Positions 34,831-43,228 of a DNA stretch of 64,000 nt are shown piece by piece. The position numbers and the translations under genes are program-made. The notes under the pieces are model-generated. The model was given only the letters and a program-made list of their open reading frames with translations, searched no databases and was not told where the DNA came from. Each line of letters opens with the position of its first letter. The first letter of the stretch is position 1. Origin of the DNA: Streptomyces sp. NBC_00690 (GTDB lineage: Bacteria; Actinomycetota; Actinomycetes; Streptomycetales; Streptomycetaceae); the NCBI RefSeq assembly GCF_036226685.1, contig NZ_CP109009.1:4402001-4466000 (forward strand). Direction: 5' to 3'.

Positions 34831-35364
34831 TCAGACGGGCTCCTCGCCGGATGTGGAGAGGGTGGGCGTCATCGGGTGCAGGTCCGTCTCCTCGAAGACC
34901 AGCAGGGTACGCGTGGACAGGACCTCGGGGATGGCCTGGAGACGGGTGAGCACCAGCTCGCGCAGGGTGCGGTTGTCCGGGGCGTGTACGAGGAGCAGTA
35001 CATCGAAGTCGCCGCTGACCAGGGCGATGTGCGCCGCGCCCGGTAGGGCCTCCAACTGTTCGCGGACCGTACGCCACGAATTCTGGACGATCTTGAGCGT
35101 GATGTACGCGGATGCTCCCTGCCCCGCCCGTTCATGATCGACCCGGGCGCTGAAGCCGCGGATCACGCCGTCGTGGATGAGCCTGTTGATCCGTGCGTAC
35201 GCATTGGCGCGGGAGACGTGGACGCGTTCGGCGACCGAACGAATTGAGGCACGGCCGTCGGTTTGAAGGATGCGCAGGATGTCGCGGTCGATGGGGTCCA
35301 GCGCGCGAGACGGAGGGACCCGTCCGCCGTGGTCCCCGCCTTCAGCCATTTGTTCAGCTGCCAT
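34831..35364 (-). CDS. Lrp/AsnC-family regulator, probable BkdR
   Basis: A 177-aa regulator with an N-terminal winged HTH (LDPIDRDILRILQTDGRASIRSVAERVHVSRANAYARINRL, about residues 21-61) and a C-terminal RAM ligand-binding domain. It is divergent from the branched-chain 2-oxo acid dehydrogenase operon, the typical position of BkdR, which responds to branched-chain amino acids or their keto acids. ATG 35364 is preceded by GGGGAGGCGGGG in the transcribed orientation. It converges on paaR. Confidence 0.9.
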   Translation of the reverse strand: MAAEQMAEGGDHGGRVPPSRALDPIDRDILRILQTDGRASIRSVAERVHVSRANAYARINRLIHDGVIRGFSARVDHERAGQGASAYITLKIVQNSWRTVREQLEALPGAAHIALVSGDFDVLLLVHAPDNRTLRELVLTRLQAIPEVLSTRTLLVFEETDLHPMTPTLSTSGEEPV

Positions 35365-35465
35365 ATCCCCCCGCCTCCCCAGCATGGACGACCGGTTTCC
35401 ATCACAGGTTGTGGAGAACCGTTTGTCCACAGGCTGAAGGTGCCTGTAGCCAAATTGCGCCAACG

Positions 35466-35483
35466 ACCGAACAATCGGTAGGT
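35466..35483. promoter_or_regulatory. Third, imperfect copy of the TetR operator upstream of bkdA
   Basis: ACCGAACAATCGGTAGGT differs at 2 of 18 positions from the paaA/paaN operator core (one mismatch in the central CG of the dyad). It lies 56 nt before the TTG start of the E1 alpha gene, in the bkdR-bkdA divergent region, which also has an exact DnaA box TTGTCCACA at 35423-35431. Confidence 0.55.
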
Positions 35484-35538
35484 GAGGCGCGCCACATTCG
35501 GGCCGCTTCGTCATCGCTCCCACGAGGAGGTGCTCGCA

Positions 35539-36690
35539 TTGCGCAAGAGCAGCATGACGGTCCAGGAGCTGCCCGGTGCCGCCGCCTACCGACCCACCCC
35601 GCCCCCGGCGTGGAAGCCCCGCATCGACCCCGCCCCCCTGCTTCCCGACCCGGAGCCGCATCGCGTGCTCGGCACGAAGGCCGCCGCGGATGTCGACCCG
35701 GAACTGCTGCTGACGTTGTACGCGCAACTGGTTCGCGGCCGTCGCTACAACACCCAGGCGACGGCGCTGACCAAGCAGGGCCGGCTCGCGGTCTACCCCT
35801 CCAGCACCGGGCAGGAGGCGTGCGAGATCGCCGCCGCGCTCGCGCTGGAGGAGCGGGACTGGCTCTTTCCCAGCTATCGGGACACGCTCGCGGCCGTGGC
35901 GCGCGGCCTGGATCCGGTGGATGCGCTCACCCTGCTGAGGGGTGACTGGCACACCGGGTACGACCCGCGTGAGCGCCGGATAGCGCCCCTGTGCACCCCG
36001 CTGGCCACCCAATTGCCCCATGCGGTGGGGCTGGCTCACGCGGCCAGGCTCAAGGGGGACGACGTCGTCGCGCTCGCCATGGTCGGCGACGGCGGTACCA
36101 GCGAGGGTGATTTCCATGAGGCACTGAACTTCGCGGCGGTCTGGCAGGCGCCCGTCGTCTTCCTCGTCCAGAACAACGGCTTCGCGATCTCGGTTCCGCT
36201 GGCCAAGCAGACCGCGGCGCCCTCCCTCGCCCACAAGGCCGTCGGGTACGGAATGCCGGGCCGTCTGGTCGACGGGAATGACGCACCCGCTGTGCACCAG
36301 GTCCTGGCCGAAGCCGTTGCGCGGGCCCGACGGGGCGGCGGTCCCACGCTGATCGAAGCAATCACCTACCGCATCGACGCACACACGAACGCCGACGACG
36401 CCACCCGCTACCGCGCTTCCGGCGAGATCGACGCCTGGCGGGAGCATGACCCCATCCGTCTGATGGAGCAGGAGCTGACCCGGCGCGGACTCCTCGACGA
36501 CACGGTCAAGGAGGCCGCCTCGGAGGCGGCCGAAGCCATGGCGGCCGATCTGCGGCAGCGGATGAACGCCGATCCGGTGCTCGATCCGATGGATCTCTTC
36601 GCCCATGTCTATGCCGAACGCAGCAGTCAGCTACGGGAGCAGGAGGCGCAGCTGCGCGCCGAGCTCGAAGCAGAGGGGGATCAGCGATGA
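35539..36690 (+). CDS. Branched-chain 2-oxo acid dehydrogenase E1 alpha subunit
   Basis: A 383-aa thiamine diphosphate-dependent E1 alpha subunit. The TPP-binding motif is GDGGTSEGDFHEALNF...NN, with YPSSTGQEACEIA and the phosphorylation-loop region YRIDAHTNADDATRYR. With E1 beta it decarboxylates 2-keto acids of Val/Leu/Ile, feeding branched-chain fatty acid primers. TTG 35539 was preferred because GAGGAGG lies 8 nt upstream; ATG 35554 (MTVQELPG) is the alternative. It overlaps the E1 beta gene (ATGA). It is the bkdA gene of one of the two such operons in Streptomyces. Confidence 0.93.
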   Translation: MRKSSMTVQELPGAAAYRPTPPPAWKPRIDPAPLLPDPEPHRVLGTKAAADVDPELLLTLYAQLVRGRRYNTQATALTKQGRLAVYPSSTGQEACEIAAALALEERDWLFPSYRDTLAAVARGLDPVDALTLLRGDWHTGYDPRERRIAPLCTPLATQLPHAVGLAHAARLKGDDVVALAMVGDGGTSEGDFHEALNFAAVWQAPVVFLVQNNGFAISVPLAKQTAAPSLAHKAVGYGMPGRLVDGNDAPAVHQVLAEAVARARRGGGPTLIEAITYRIDAHTNADDATRYRASGEIDAWREHDPIRLMEQELTRRGLLDDTVKEAASEAAEAMAADLRQRMNADPVLDPMDLFAHVYAERSSQLREQEAQLRAELEAEGDQR

Positions 36691-37706
36691 CCACGGCCGC
36701 GGCGCACTCCGCCCCCGCCAAACCGGCGACCATGGCATTGGCGCTCCAGCGTGCGATGCGCGACGCCATGGCGGAGGACCCGACCGTCCATGTCCTCGGT
36801 GAGGACGTCGGCACCCTCGGCGGTGTCTTCCGGATCACCGACGGGCTCGCCAAGGAGTTCGGCGACGACCGTTGTACGGACACCCCGTTGGCCGAGGCCG
36901 GGATCCTCGGCACGGCGGTCGGCATGGCGATGTACGGCCTGCGACCGGTGGTCGAGATGCAGTTCGACGCCTTTGCCTATCCGGCGTTCGAGCAGTTGAT
37001 CAGCCATGTCTCACGGATGCGCAACCGCACCCGGGGAGGGCTGGCGCTCCCCATCACCGTGCGTGTGCCCTACGGCGGCGGCATCGGCGGGGTCGAGCAC
37101 CACAGTGACTCGTCCGAGGCTTACTACATGGCCACTCCGGGGCTCCAGGTCGTCACCCCGGCGACCGTCGAGGACGCCTACGGGCTGCTTCGCGCCGCCA
37201 TCGCCTCGGACGATCCGGTGGTCTTCCTGGAGCCGAAGCGGCTGTACTGGTCGAAGGCGGCCTGGTCACCGCAGGAGCCGGCTGCTGTGGAGCCCATAGG
37301 CCAGGCTGTGGTCCGGCGGGCGGGCCGCAGCGCCACTCTGATCACTTACGGCCCCTCCCTGCCGGTCTGTCTGGAGGCGGCACAGGCTGCTGAGGCCGAG
37401 GGCTGGGACCTTGAGGTCGTCGACCTCCGGTCGCTGGTTCCGTTCGACGATGAAACGGTCTGTGCGTCCGTTCGACGCACGGGTCGCGCGGTCGTCGTCC
37501 ACGAGGCCACCGGGTTCGGCGGACCCGGTGGAGAGATCGTCGCCAGGGTGACCGAGCGCTGCTTCCACCATCTGGAGGCGCCAGTACTGCGAGTGACCGG
37601 TTTCGACATTCCCTATCCACCACCGATGCTGGAGAGGCACCATCTGCCTGGAGTGGACCGGGTGCTGGACGCGGTGGCGCGATTGCAGTGGGAGGCGGGG
37701 AGCTGA
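36687..37706 (+). CDS. Branched-chain 2-oxo acid dehydrogenase E1 beta subunit
   Basis: A 339-aa transketolase-fold beta subunit. Recognisable stretches are VLGEDVGTLGGVFRIT, DTPLAEAGILGTAVGMA, VRVPYGGGIGGVEHHS and the C-terminal transketolase domain ending PPMLERHHLPGVDRVLDAV. It pairs with the upstream alpha subunit to form the alpha2beta2 E1. It overlaps both neighbours (ATGA with E1 alpha, TGATG with E2), so the three products are probably made stoichiometrically. Confidence 0.94.
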   Translation: MTTAAAHSAPAKPATMALALQRAMRDAMAEDPTVHVLGEDVGTLGGVFRITDGLAKEFGDDRCTDTPLAEAGILGTAVGMAMYGLRPVVEMQFDAFAYPAFEQLISHVSRMRNRTRGGLALPITVRVPYGGGIGGVEHHSDSSEAYYMATPGLQVVTPATVEDAYGLLRAAIASDDPVVFLEPKRLYWSKAAWSPQEPAAVEPIGQAVVRRAGRSATLITYGPSLPVCLEAAQAAEAEGWDLEVVDLRSLVPFDDETVCASVRRTGRAVVVHEATGFGGPGGEIVARVTERCFHHLEAPVLRVTGFDIPYPPPMLERHHLPGVDRVLDAVARLQWEAGS

Positions 37707-39319
37707 TGGCGCAGGTACTGGAGTTCAAGCTGCCGGATCTCGGCGAGGGACTGACCGAAGCGGAGATCGTGCGCTGGTTGGTTGCCGTGGGTGACGTGGT
37801 GGCGATCGACCAGCCTGTCGTCGAGGTGGAGACGGCCAAGGCGATGGTGGAGGTGCCGTGTCCCTACGGGGGTGTGGTGACCGCCCGGTTCGGTGAAGAG
37901 GGCTCCGAGCTGCCGGTGGGGGCGCCCCTACTGATGGTCGCTGTGGGTGCGACAGCCGGCGAGGAAGCTACCGGGACGTCCGGGGGACAGCCCGCGGACC
38001 ATGCCGCGCCTGCCGCCGGGGGCACTACCGCGACGGGTTCGGCCGAGGTCGCCGGCACGACCGCGGATGCGGGCCGGTCCCGGTCGGAGGACGTGTCGAC
38101 CGGATCGGGGTCGACCGGATCGGCATCGGACGGGCGTACGGAGGGCTCGGGGAATGTCCTGGTCGGTTATGGCACGGGGGCGCCGGTTGCACGGCGCCGC
38201 AGGATCCGGCCGACGGCTCCCGGAGCGGCGCCGCACGGCCCGGATCGGTCCGTGGCGCCTGCTCGAACGAACGCCACGACACCGGCACTGACCGCCACCC
38301 GTGCGGGAACCGCCCATTCGATGGCGACCTCACAGCCCGGTTCCCAGGGTTCCACCACGGGAAGTCGGGCCATGGACCGCGACTCCGCCGATCCGAACGG
38401 AGTGAGCGGGCCCCTGCCCGTGATCTCACCCCTGGTGCGGCGCCTCGCCCGGGACAACGGGCTGGATCTGAGGCAACTGCCCGGATCGGGTCCCGATGGA
38501 CTGATCCTGCGTGCCGATGTCGAGTACGCCCTGCGGGCAGCCAGTGCCGCCACGGCTTCGGCCCCGCCCGCACCCAAGCTGGTCCCCCAGCCGGCCCCCG
38601 TGGCCGTGGCCTCGGTCGACAGTGCTCCCCGCGGCGAGCGGATACCGCTGCGCGGACTCAGGGGGGTGGTCGCCGACAAGCTGTCCCGCAGCCGTAGCGA
38701 GATCCCCGACGCGACCTGCTGGGTGGACGCTGATGCGACCGAACTCATGGCGGCCCGCGCCGCCATGAACACGGCCGGGGGTCCCAAGGTCTCACTGCTG
38801 GCCCTCCTCGCCCGGATCTGCACCGCTGCCCTGGCCCGACACCCGGAGCTCAACTCCACGGTCGATCTGGAGGCCCGCGAGGTCGTGGTCCTCCCCGAAG
38901 TACATCTGGGGTTCGCCGCACAGACCGAGCGCGGACTGTTCGTACCGGTGGTTCGGGACGCTCATCTGCGGTCCGCCGAGTCGCTCTCGACGGAGTTCGC
39001 GCGACTGACAGAAGCTGCCAGGGAAGGTGCCCTCACCCCCGCAGAGCTCACCGGCGGCACCTTCACCCTCAACAACTACGGTGTGTTCGGCGTCGACGGC
39101 TCCACCCCGATCATCAACCACCCCGAGGCCGCGATGCTCGGAGTGGGAAGGATCGTGCCGAAGCCATGGGTGCACCAGGGCGAGCTCGCCGTACGACAGG
39201 TGGTTCAGCTCTCGCTCACCTTCGACCACCGGGTGTGCGATGGAGGCACTGCGGGAGGGTTCCTGCGCTACGTGGCCGACTGTGTGGAGCAGCCGGCGGT
39301 CCTCCTACGGGGTCTCTAG
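37706..39319 (+). CDS. 2-oxo acid dehydrogenase E2 (dihydrolipoyl acyltransferase)
   Basis: A 537-aa E2 with one lipoyl domain (about 1-80; lipoylated Lys45 in VETAKAMVE), a very long Thr/Gly/Ser-rich linker (about 85-230), a peripheral subunit-binding domain (SPLVRRLARDNGLDLRQLPG) and a C-terminal catalytic domain with DHRVCDG (His508). The linker is longer than in the E2 at 62726. The stop codon lies in the first copy of a 21-bp tandem duplication. It is the last gene of the operon. E3 (lipoamide dehydrogenase) is not in the window. Confidence 0.93.
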   Translation: MAQVLEFKLPDLGEGLTEAEIVRWLVAVGDVVAIDQPVVEVETAKAMVEVPCPYGGVVTARFGEEGSELPVGAPLLMVAVGATAGEEATGTSGGQPADHAAPAAGGTTATGSAEVAGTTADAGRSRSEDVSTGSGSTGSASDGRTEGSGNVLVGYGTGAPVARRRRIRPTAPGAAPHGPDRSVAPARTNATTPALTATRAGTAHSMATSQPGSQGSTTGSRAMDRDSADPNGVSGPLPVISPLVRRLARDNGLDLRQLPGSGPDGLILRADVEYALRAASAATASAPPAPKLVPQPAPVAVASVDSAPRGERIPLRGLRGVVADKLSRSRSEIPDATCWVDADATELMAARAAMNTAGGPKVSLLALLARICTAALARHPELNSTVDLEAREVVVLPEVHLGFAAQTERGLFVPVVRDAHLRSAESLSTEFARLTEAAREGALTPAELTGGTFTLNNYGVFGVDGSTPIINHPEAAMLGVGRIVPKPWVHQGELAVRQVVQLSLTFDHRVCDGGTAGGFLRYVADCVEQPAVLLRGL

Positions 39320-39349
39320 CCATACGGACGCGGTCTCTAGCCTTACGGA
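39311..39349. repeat. Tandem 21-bp duplication over the E2 stop codon
   Basis: GGTCTCTAGCCATACGGA and GGTCTCTAGCCTTACGGA are offset by 21 bp, differing at one base. The first copy contains the TAG stop (39317-39319). Confidence 0.85.
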
Positions 39350-39405
39350 TCGGGCAGCGGCTCCGGCCGCTTCGCCGACCGAGGCGGGCGCACGATACTT
39401 CAGCC

Positions 39406-40569
39406 ATGACCGACACGACATCCACGGACGCCTTCGACGCCATCGTGCTGGCCGGAGGCAGGGCACAACGACTGGGCGGGGCCGACAAGCCAGGGCTCAG
39501 TGTGGGTGGGCGCACCTTGCTCGACCGGGTGCTCGCCGCCTGCCGGGGTGCGCGGCGCACGGTGGTCGTCGGAGGGCGCAGGGGTACCGAGCGTCCGGTG
39601 GTCTGGGCCCAGGAGAACCCTCCGGGTGGCGGTCCGGTGGCCGCTCTGGACGCGGGGCTTCGACAGTTGGCCAGGGAGTGGCAGCAGTCGACCGCCGATA
39701 CCCGCCGCACGGGGGACAACGATCGAGCCGTGGCGGGGAGCCGAAGCGAGGAGGACGGACGCGGTCGGAGCGGGGCGGGCAGTGCACGTTCGACAGCCGG
39801 AGCCGGAGCCGGAGCCGGGGGCCAGGAGCCGGGCGAGCCTCGAAACGTCCTGGTGCTCTCGGCGGATCTGCCCTTCCTGCGAGAACCGACCGTCCAGGGC
39901 CTGATCCGCGCACTGGAGGATGAAGGGAGCGGCCGAGAAGGAGTGCTGCTCACCGATGCCGCAGGGCGTGAGCAGCCATTGGTCGCCGTCTACCGGGCCG
40001 AATCGCTGCGTCGGGAGATCGCGCTCCTGGCCACCGAGTACGGGAGCCTGTCCGGACTGTCACTACGGCTGCTCACCGGAGAACTGGACCTCGGGCGGCT
40101 GTCTGGTGAGCCATCGGCCGCATTCGACTGCGACACCTGGGAGGACGTCTCCGCTGCCAGGGCCCGCATCAGGGAGCATGGACATGTGCTCGATGAATGG
40201 ATTGCCGCGGTCAAGGATGAACTCGACATCGAACTCGATGTGGATGTCTCCGGGCTGCTCGACCTCGCCCGGGACGCCGCCCATGGGGTGGCACGGCCTG
40301 CCGCGCCCCTGACGACCTTCCTGGTCGGGTACGCGGCCGGTGCAGCAGCACATCGAGGCGAAGAGGCCGTTGCGGAAGCCACCCGGAAAGCCGAGGCGCT
40401 CGCTCGCCGCTGGGCCGAGGAGGCCACCACCACTGGTACCGCGAGCCAACCTCAGGCCGCCGAGTCACGTCCTGCCGCTGATCAGCCGGCGCCGGGTGAG
40501 GGCAAGGACAACGGCCGGGGTGCTCCCCCTGCCTCCGAGTCCGGTCCGGGAGAGACGGGTGCCAGATGA
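39406..40569 (+). CDS. MobA-like molybdenum cofactor nucleotidyltransferase fused to DUF6457
   Basis: A 387-aa protein. The N-terminal NTP-transferase domain (about 8-250) has LAGGRAQRLGGADKPGL and LSADLPFL, as expected of a MobA-type guanylyltransferase that makes molybdopterin guanine dinucleotide. It is interrupted at about residues 92-145 by a low-complexity insertion rich in Ser/Arg/Gly/Ala, partly encoded by GGAGCC repeats. From about 262 a helical DUF6457 domain follows (LDEWIAAVKDELDIELD, TTFLVGYAAGAAAHRG) and then a disordered tail. The stop overlaps the MoeA start (ATGA). The fusion is typical of streptomycetes, as far as I recall. Confidence 0.85.
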   Translation: MTDTTSTDAFDAIVLAGGRAQRLGGADKPGLSVGGRTLLDRVLAACRGARRTVVVGGRRGTERPVVWAQENPPGGGPVAALDAGLRQLAREWQQSTADTRRTGDNDRAVAGSRSEEDGRGRSGAGSARSTAGAGAGAGGQEPGEPRNVLVLSADLPFLREPTVQGLIRALEDEGSGREGVLLTDAAGREQPLVAVYRAESLRREIALLATEYGSLSGLSLRLLTGELDLGRLSGEPSAAFDCDTWEDVSAARARIREHGHVLDEWIAAVKDELDIELDVDVSGLLDLARDAAHGVARPAAPLTTFLVGYAAGAAAHRGEEAVAEATRKAEALARRWAEEATTTGTASQPQAAESRPAADQPAPGEGKDNGRGAPPASESGPGETGAR

Positions 40570-42302
40570 ATCGTCGACCTCGCAAGACCACTCCAGGAGC
40601 GGGCTCACCAGCGACTGAAGCCACGCCCAAAGTGAGCACGCCAGAGGCCGGTGCCGCGGCAGGAGCCGATGTCAGGTCAGGGACCGAAGCCCCACCCCGA
40701 GCGCGTACACCAGGAGCCGGTGCCGCACCCCAAGCCGGTGGAAAAACCATCGGAAGCTCTCCGCCCGCGCACGAATCGCCGACCGAGAGTCATGAGTCTC
40801 AGCCTCGGCCGACGACCAGGAGCACCGCCCGACGATCTCTCCGAGCAGCGGCCCCCGAACCTTCCGAAGCCCCTGACGGCAAGGGCAACGACACGGCGGA
40901 TCGCTCCGACGACGGTGGGAACACGGTGCATCGCCCCGAGCCCGAGCAAGGCGAGCTGCCGGTGGGCGAGCCCGATGGCTTTGCGGAGGCACTCGCCCTC
41001 GTGGGCCGCCAGCAGCCCTCCGCCGCTGTTCTTGGGAGAAGCCGGAATGACGCTGCTGATCCGACAGGCGGACCGCGACCCATGTCGTGGGACTCGGCTC
41101 GAACCATGGCGGCACGTGCCGGCCGAGCCTGCCCGCCGCGGATCCGACAGGTCTCCCTGGAGCAGTCGTTGGGCCACCTCCTTGCGGCTCCGCTTGTCGC
41201 ACTCTGCGATCTGCCCCCCTTCGACACCTCCGCCATGGACGGATGGGCGGTTGCCGGACCGGGGCCCTGGAAGATCATCGGAGGCGGTTCTCTGCTGGCA
41301 GGACAGGGCGCCACGACTCCCTTGGAGGACGGGTCAGCGGTCAGGATCGCTACCGGTGCTCGTATTCCCCCCGAGGCCACCGCCGTGATCCGTACCGAAC
41401 ACGCCCGCACGCATGCAGAGCACCGACAGCTCAGCACGGACCGTTCCACCAGCCCCGGGCAGGACATCAGGCCACGAGGGCAGGAATGCCGCTCCGGCGA
41501 CCAGTTGCTTCCTGCCTCCGCCCGGGTCACCCCCGCAGTCCTGGGGATGGCTGCCGCCGCCGGATACGACGAACTCTCGATCGTCGTGCGACCACGTGCC
41601 GAGGTGCTGATCCTCGGAGACGAGCTGTTGACCGAGGGGCTGCCACACGACGGGTTGATCCGGGACGCCCTGGGCCCGTTGGTCGGCCCCTGGCTTGCCG
41701 CGCTCGGTGCCGATGTGATCGGTACGCGGCTCATCGGTGATGACGCAGATGCGCTCTACCAGGCCGTCACCACCTCCGAAGCCGATCTCATCCTGACGAC
41801 CGGTGGTACTGCGGCAGGCCCGGTCGACCATGTCCACCCCGTGCTCCACAAGGCGGGCGCGGAGCTACTCGTCGATTCGGTGGCCGTCCGTCCGGGGCAT
41901 CCGATGCTGCTGGCGGCCTGGGGACTCCGCAAGCATGGTGGTCGCCCGCGCTATCTGGTGGGGTTGCCCGGCAATCCGCTCGCCGCGGTCTCTGGACTGC
42001 TGTCTCTTGTCCAGCCGCTGCTGAGGGGACTCATGGGGCTGCCCCTGACCGACCCCCACCGTGCACCGATGAGGGAGCCACTGTCAGGCCACCCACAGGA
42101 CACCCGACTCGTCCCCGCTGCCCTCCGCGAAGGCCAGCTGGTACCGCTGCGCTATGGCGGACCCGCCATGCTGCGTGGTGTGGTCGCTGCTGACGGCCTG
42201 GCCGTGGTGCCACCGGGCGGTGTTCGCTCCGGAGAGGTTGTGGAGCTTTTGGGTCTTCCCTGGGCCCTGGGAGCGCAGACCGCGTCGCCATGTTTCACGT
42301 GA
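40566..42302 (+). CDS. MoeA-like molybdopterin molybdotransferase with long disordered N-terminus
   Basis: A 578-aa protein. The first 165 or so residues are low-complexity (Pro/Ser/Thr/Glu-rich) with no fold apparent. The MoeA domains follow: RQVSLEQSLGHLLAAPLVA, LPPFDTSAMDGWAV, GARIPPEATAVIRTE, LILTTGGTAAGPVDHVHPVL, LPGNPLAAVSG and a C-terminal beta-barrel part. MoeA inserts molybdate into adenylated molybdopterin. The GGTAAGPVDH loop differs from the usual GGVSxGDxD, so catalytic competence is not certain. The TGA stop is inside a parS site. It overlaps mobA by ATGA. Confidence 0.87.
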   Translation: MNRRPRKTTPGAGSPATEATPKVSTPEAGAAAGADVRSGTEAPPRARTPGAGAAPQAGGKTIGSSPPAHESPTESHESQPRPTTRSTARRSLRAAAPEPSEAPDGKGNDTADRSDDGGNTVHRPEPEQGELPVGEPDGFAEALALVGRQQPSAAVLGRSRNDAADPTGGPRPMSWDSARTMAARAGRACPPRIRQVSLEQSLGHLLAAPLVALCDLPPFDTSAMDGWAVAGPGPWKIIGGGSLLAGQGATTPLEDGSAVRIATGARIPPEATAVIRTEHARTHAEHRQLSTDRSTSPGQDIRPRGQECRSGDQLLPASARVTPAVLGMAAAAGYDELSIVVRPRAEVLILGDELLTEGLPHDGLIRDALGPLVGPWLAALGADVIGTRLIGDDADALYQAVTTSEADLILTTGGTAAGPVDHVHPVLHKAGAELLVDSVAVRPGHPMLLAAWGLRKHGGRPRYLVGLPGNPLAAVSGLLSLVQPLLRGLMGLPLTDPHRAPMREPLSGHPQDTRLVPAALREGQLVPLRYGGPAMLRGVVAADGLAVVPPGGVRSGEVVELLGLPWALGAQTASPCFT

Positions 42303-42306
42303 AACG
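42291..42306. other. ParB-binding site parS overlapping the moeA stop codon
   Basis: TGTTTCACGTGAAACG is identical to the site at 19696-19711, with a perfect 14-bp palindrome. The last codons of the MoeA-like gene (TGT TTC ACG TGA) are formed by this element, so its C-terminal residues Cys-Phe-Thr and stop come from parS. Confidence 0.92.
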
Positions 42307-42500
42307 TGCCAGATGGGTCATGTATTGCGCCCATGCCACTCCACTCCGCCGTTCCCTCACTGCCGTTGGGTAGTCAGCACGGGCCTCGGTCGTTCGCCGG
42401 CTGAGAGCTTCGATCAACCCTGGGAGACGTTGGGCTGCGCCGGCCGTCCACGCTGCCTCGATCCGGCCGTCCACGCTGCTCGCTTTGGATTGCCTGAACT

Positions 42501-43160
42501 TCAGTGAGGCGTCTGGGAACGGAAACTATGGCCCAGCTCGGGGCCGAGCCCGAAGTAGTGGCGGAAGTTGTAGATCAACGGGCTCCACCGGGCCGGGTCG
42601 ATGTGCTGGGAACCAGGGACGACGATGCGTGGATCCGCGTGGACCCTGAGCACTTGGGCTTCGACGATGAGGAATCCGCCGGAGACATCGGGTTGGACCC
42701 TGACGGCACGGGCTTCCAGCTGGAGGGGGCAGCCGGCAACTCGGGGCGGCCGGACCAGCTCGGAGGGCATGGACCGTAGGTCGGCAGCCGCGAACTTGTC
42801 CCGCTCGAATCGGAACCTGCCGCGTTTGTTCACCGGCACGGGGGAACGGCCGGTGAGGGGTGCGAGTCTCTCCACCGCCTGCCACTGAGGGGGCGCGGGC
42901 AGATTGATCACGAGCTCTGGGCGATCGCGGAGGTTGTACGCGGTCTGCCCCTCGGCTCCCAGACCGAGGACGATCGTCTGTCCCAGTGCCCAGGCCGAGG
43001 ACATCGGGGCAAGGTTGACGGAACCGTCCTCGTTCTCGGTGGACAGCAGCACGACCGGTGTTCCGAAGTACAGGACGCTCGGCGTGATGGTCAGGTGATT
43101 GGAAGGCGCGGTGGAAGGAACGTCGGCAGGCTTGGCGCTGGGTGGCACGGTGGTGTTCAT
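42501..43160 (-). CDS. Flavin reductase-like domain protein
   Basis: A 219-aa protein of the FMN-binding split-barrel flavin reductase-like family. Recognisable stretches are TPSVLYFGTPVVLLSTENEDG, NLAPMSSAWALGQTIVLGLG and PELVINLPAPPQWQAVERLA. It may reduce or bind flavin for an oxygenase, or be a flavoprotein of unknown role. ATG 43160 (MNTTVPPSAK) was preferred to the upstream GTG-type starts because the extension overlaps the divergent regulator promoter. It is divergent from an HTH regulator, 68 nt between starts, which is the probable controller. Confidence 0.85.
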   Translation of the reverse strand: MNTTVPPSAKPADVPSTAPSNHLTITPSVLYFGTPVVLLSTENEDGSVNLAPMSSAWALGQTIVLGLGAEGQTAYNLRDRPELVINLPAPPQWQAVERLAPLTGRSPVPVNKRGRFRFERDKFAAADLRSMPSELVRPPRVAGCPLQLEARAVRVQPDVSGGFLIVEAQVLRVHADPRIVVPGSQHIDPARWSPLIYNFRHYFGLGPELGHSFRSQTPH

Positions 43161-43228
43161 GGAGCTCGACGGTAGGGCGGGGACTCTTCGGGCCATGCCG
43201 AACGATCGCGGATGCAAGATGGAGGACC

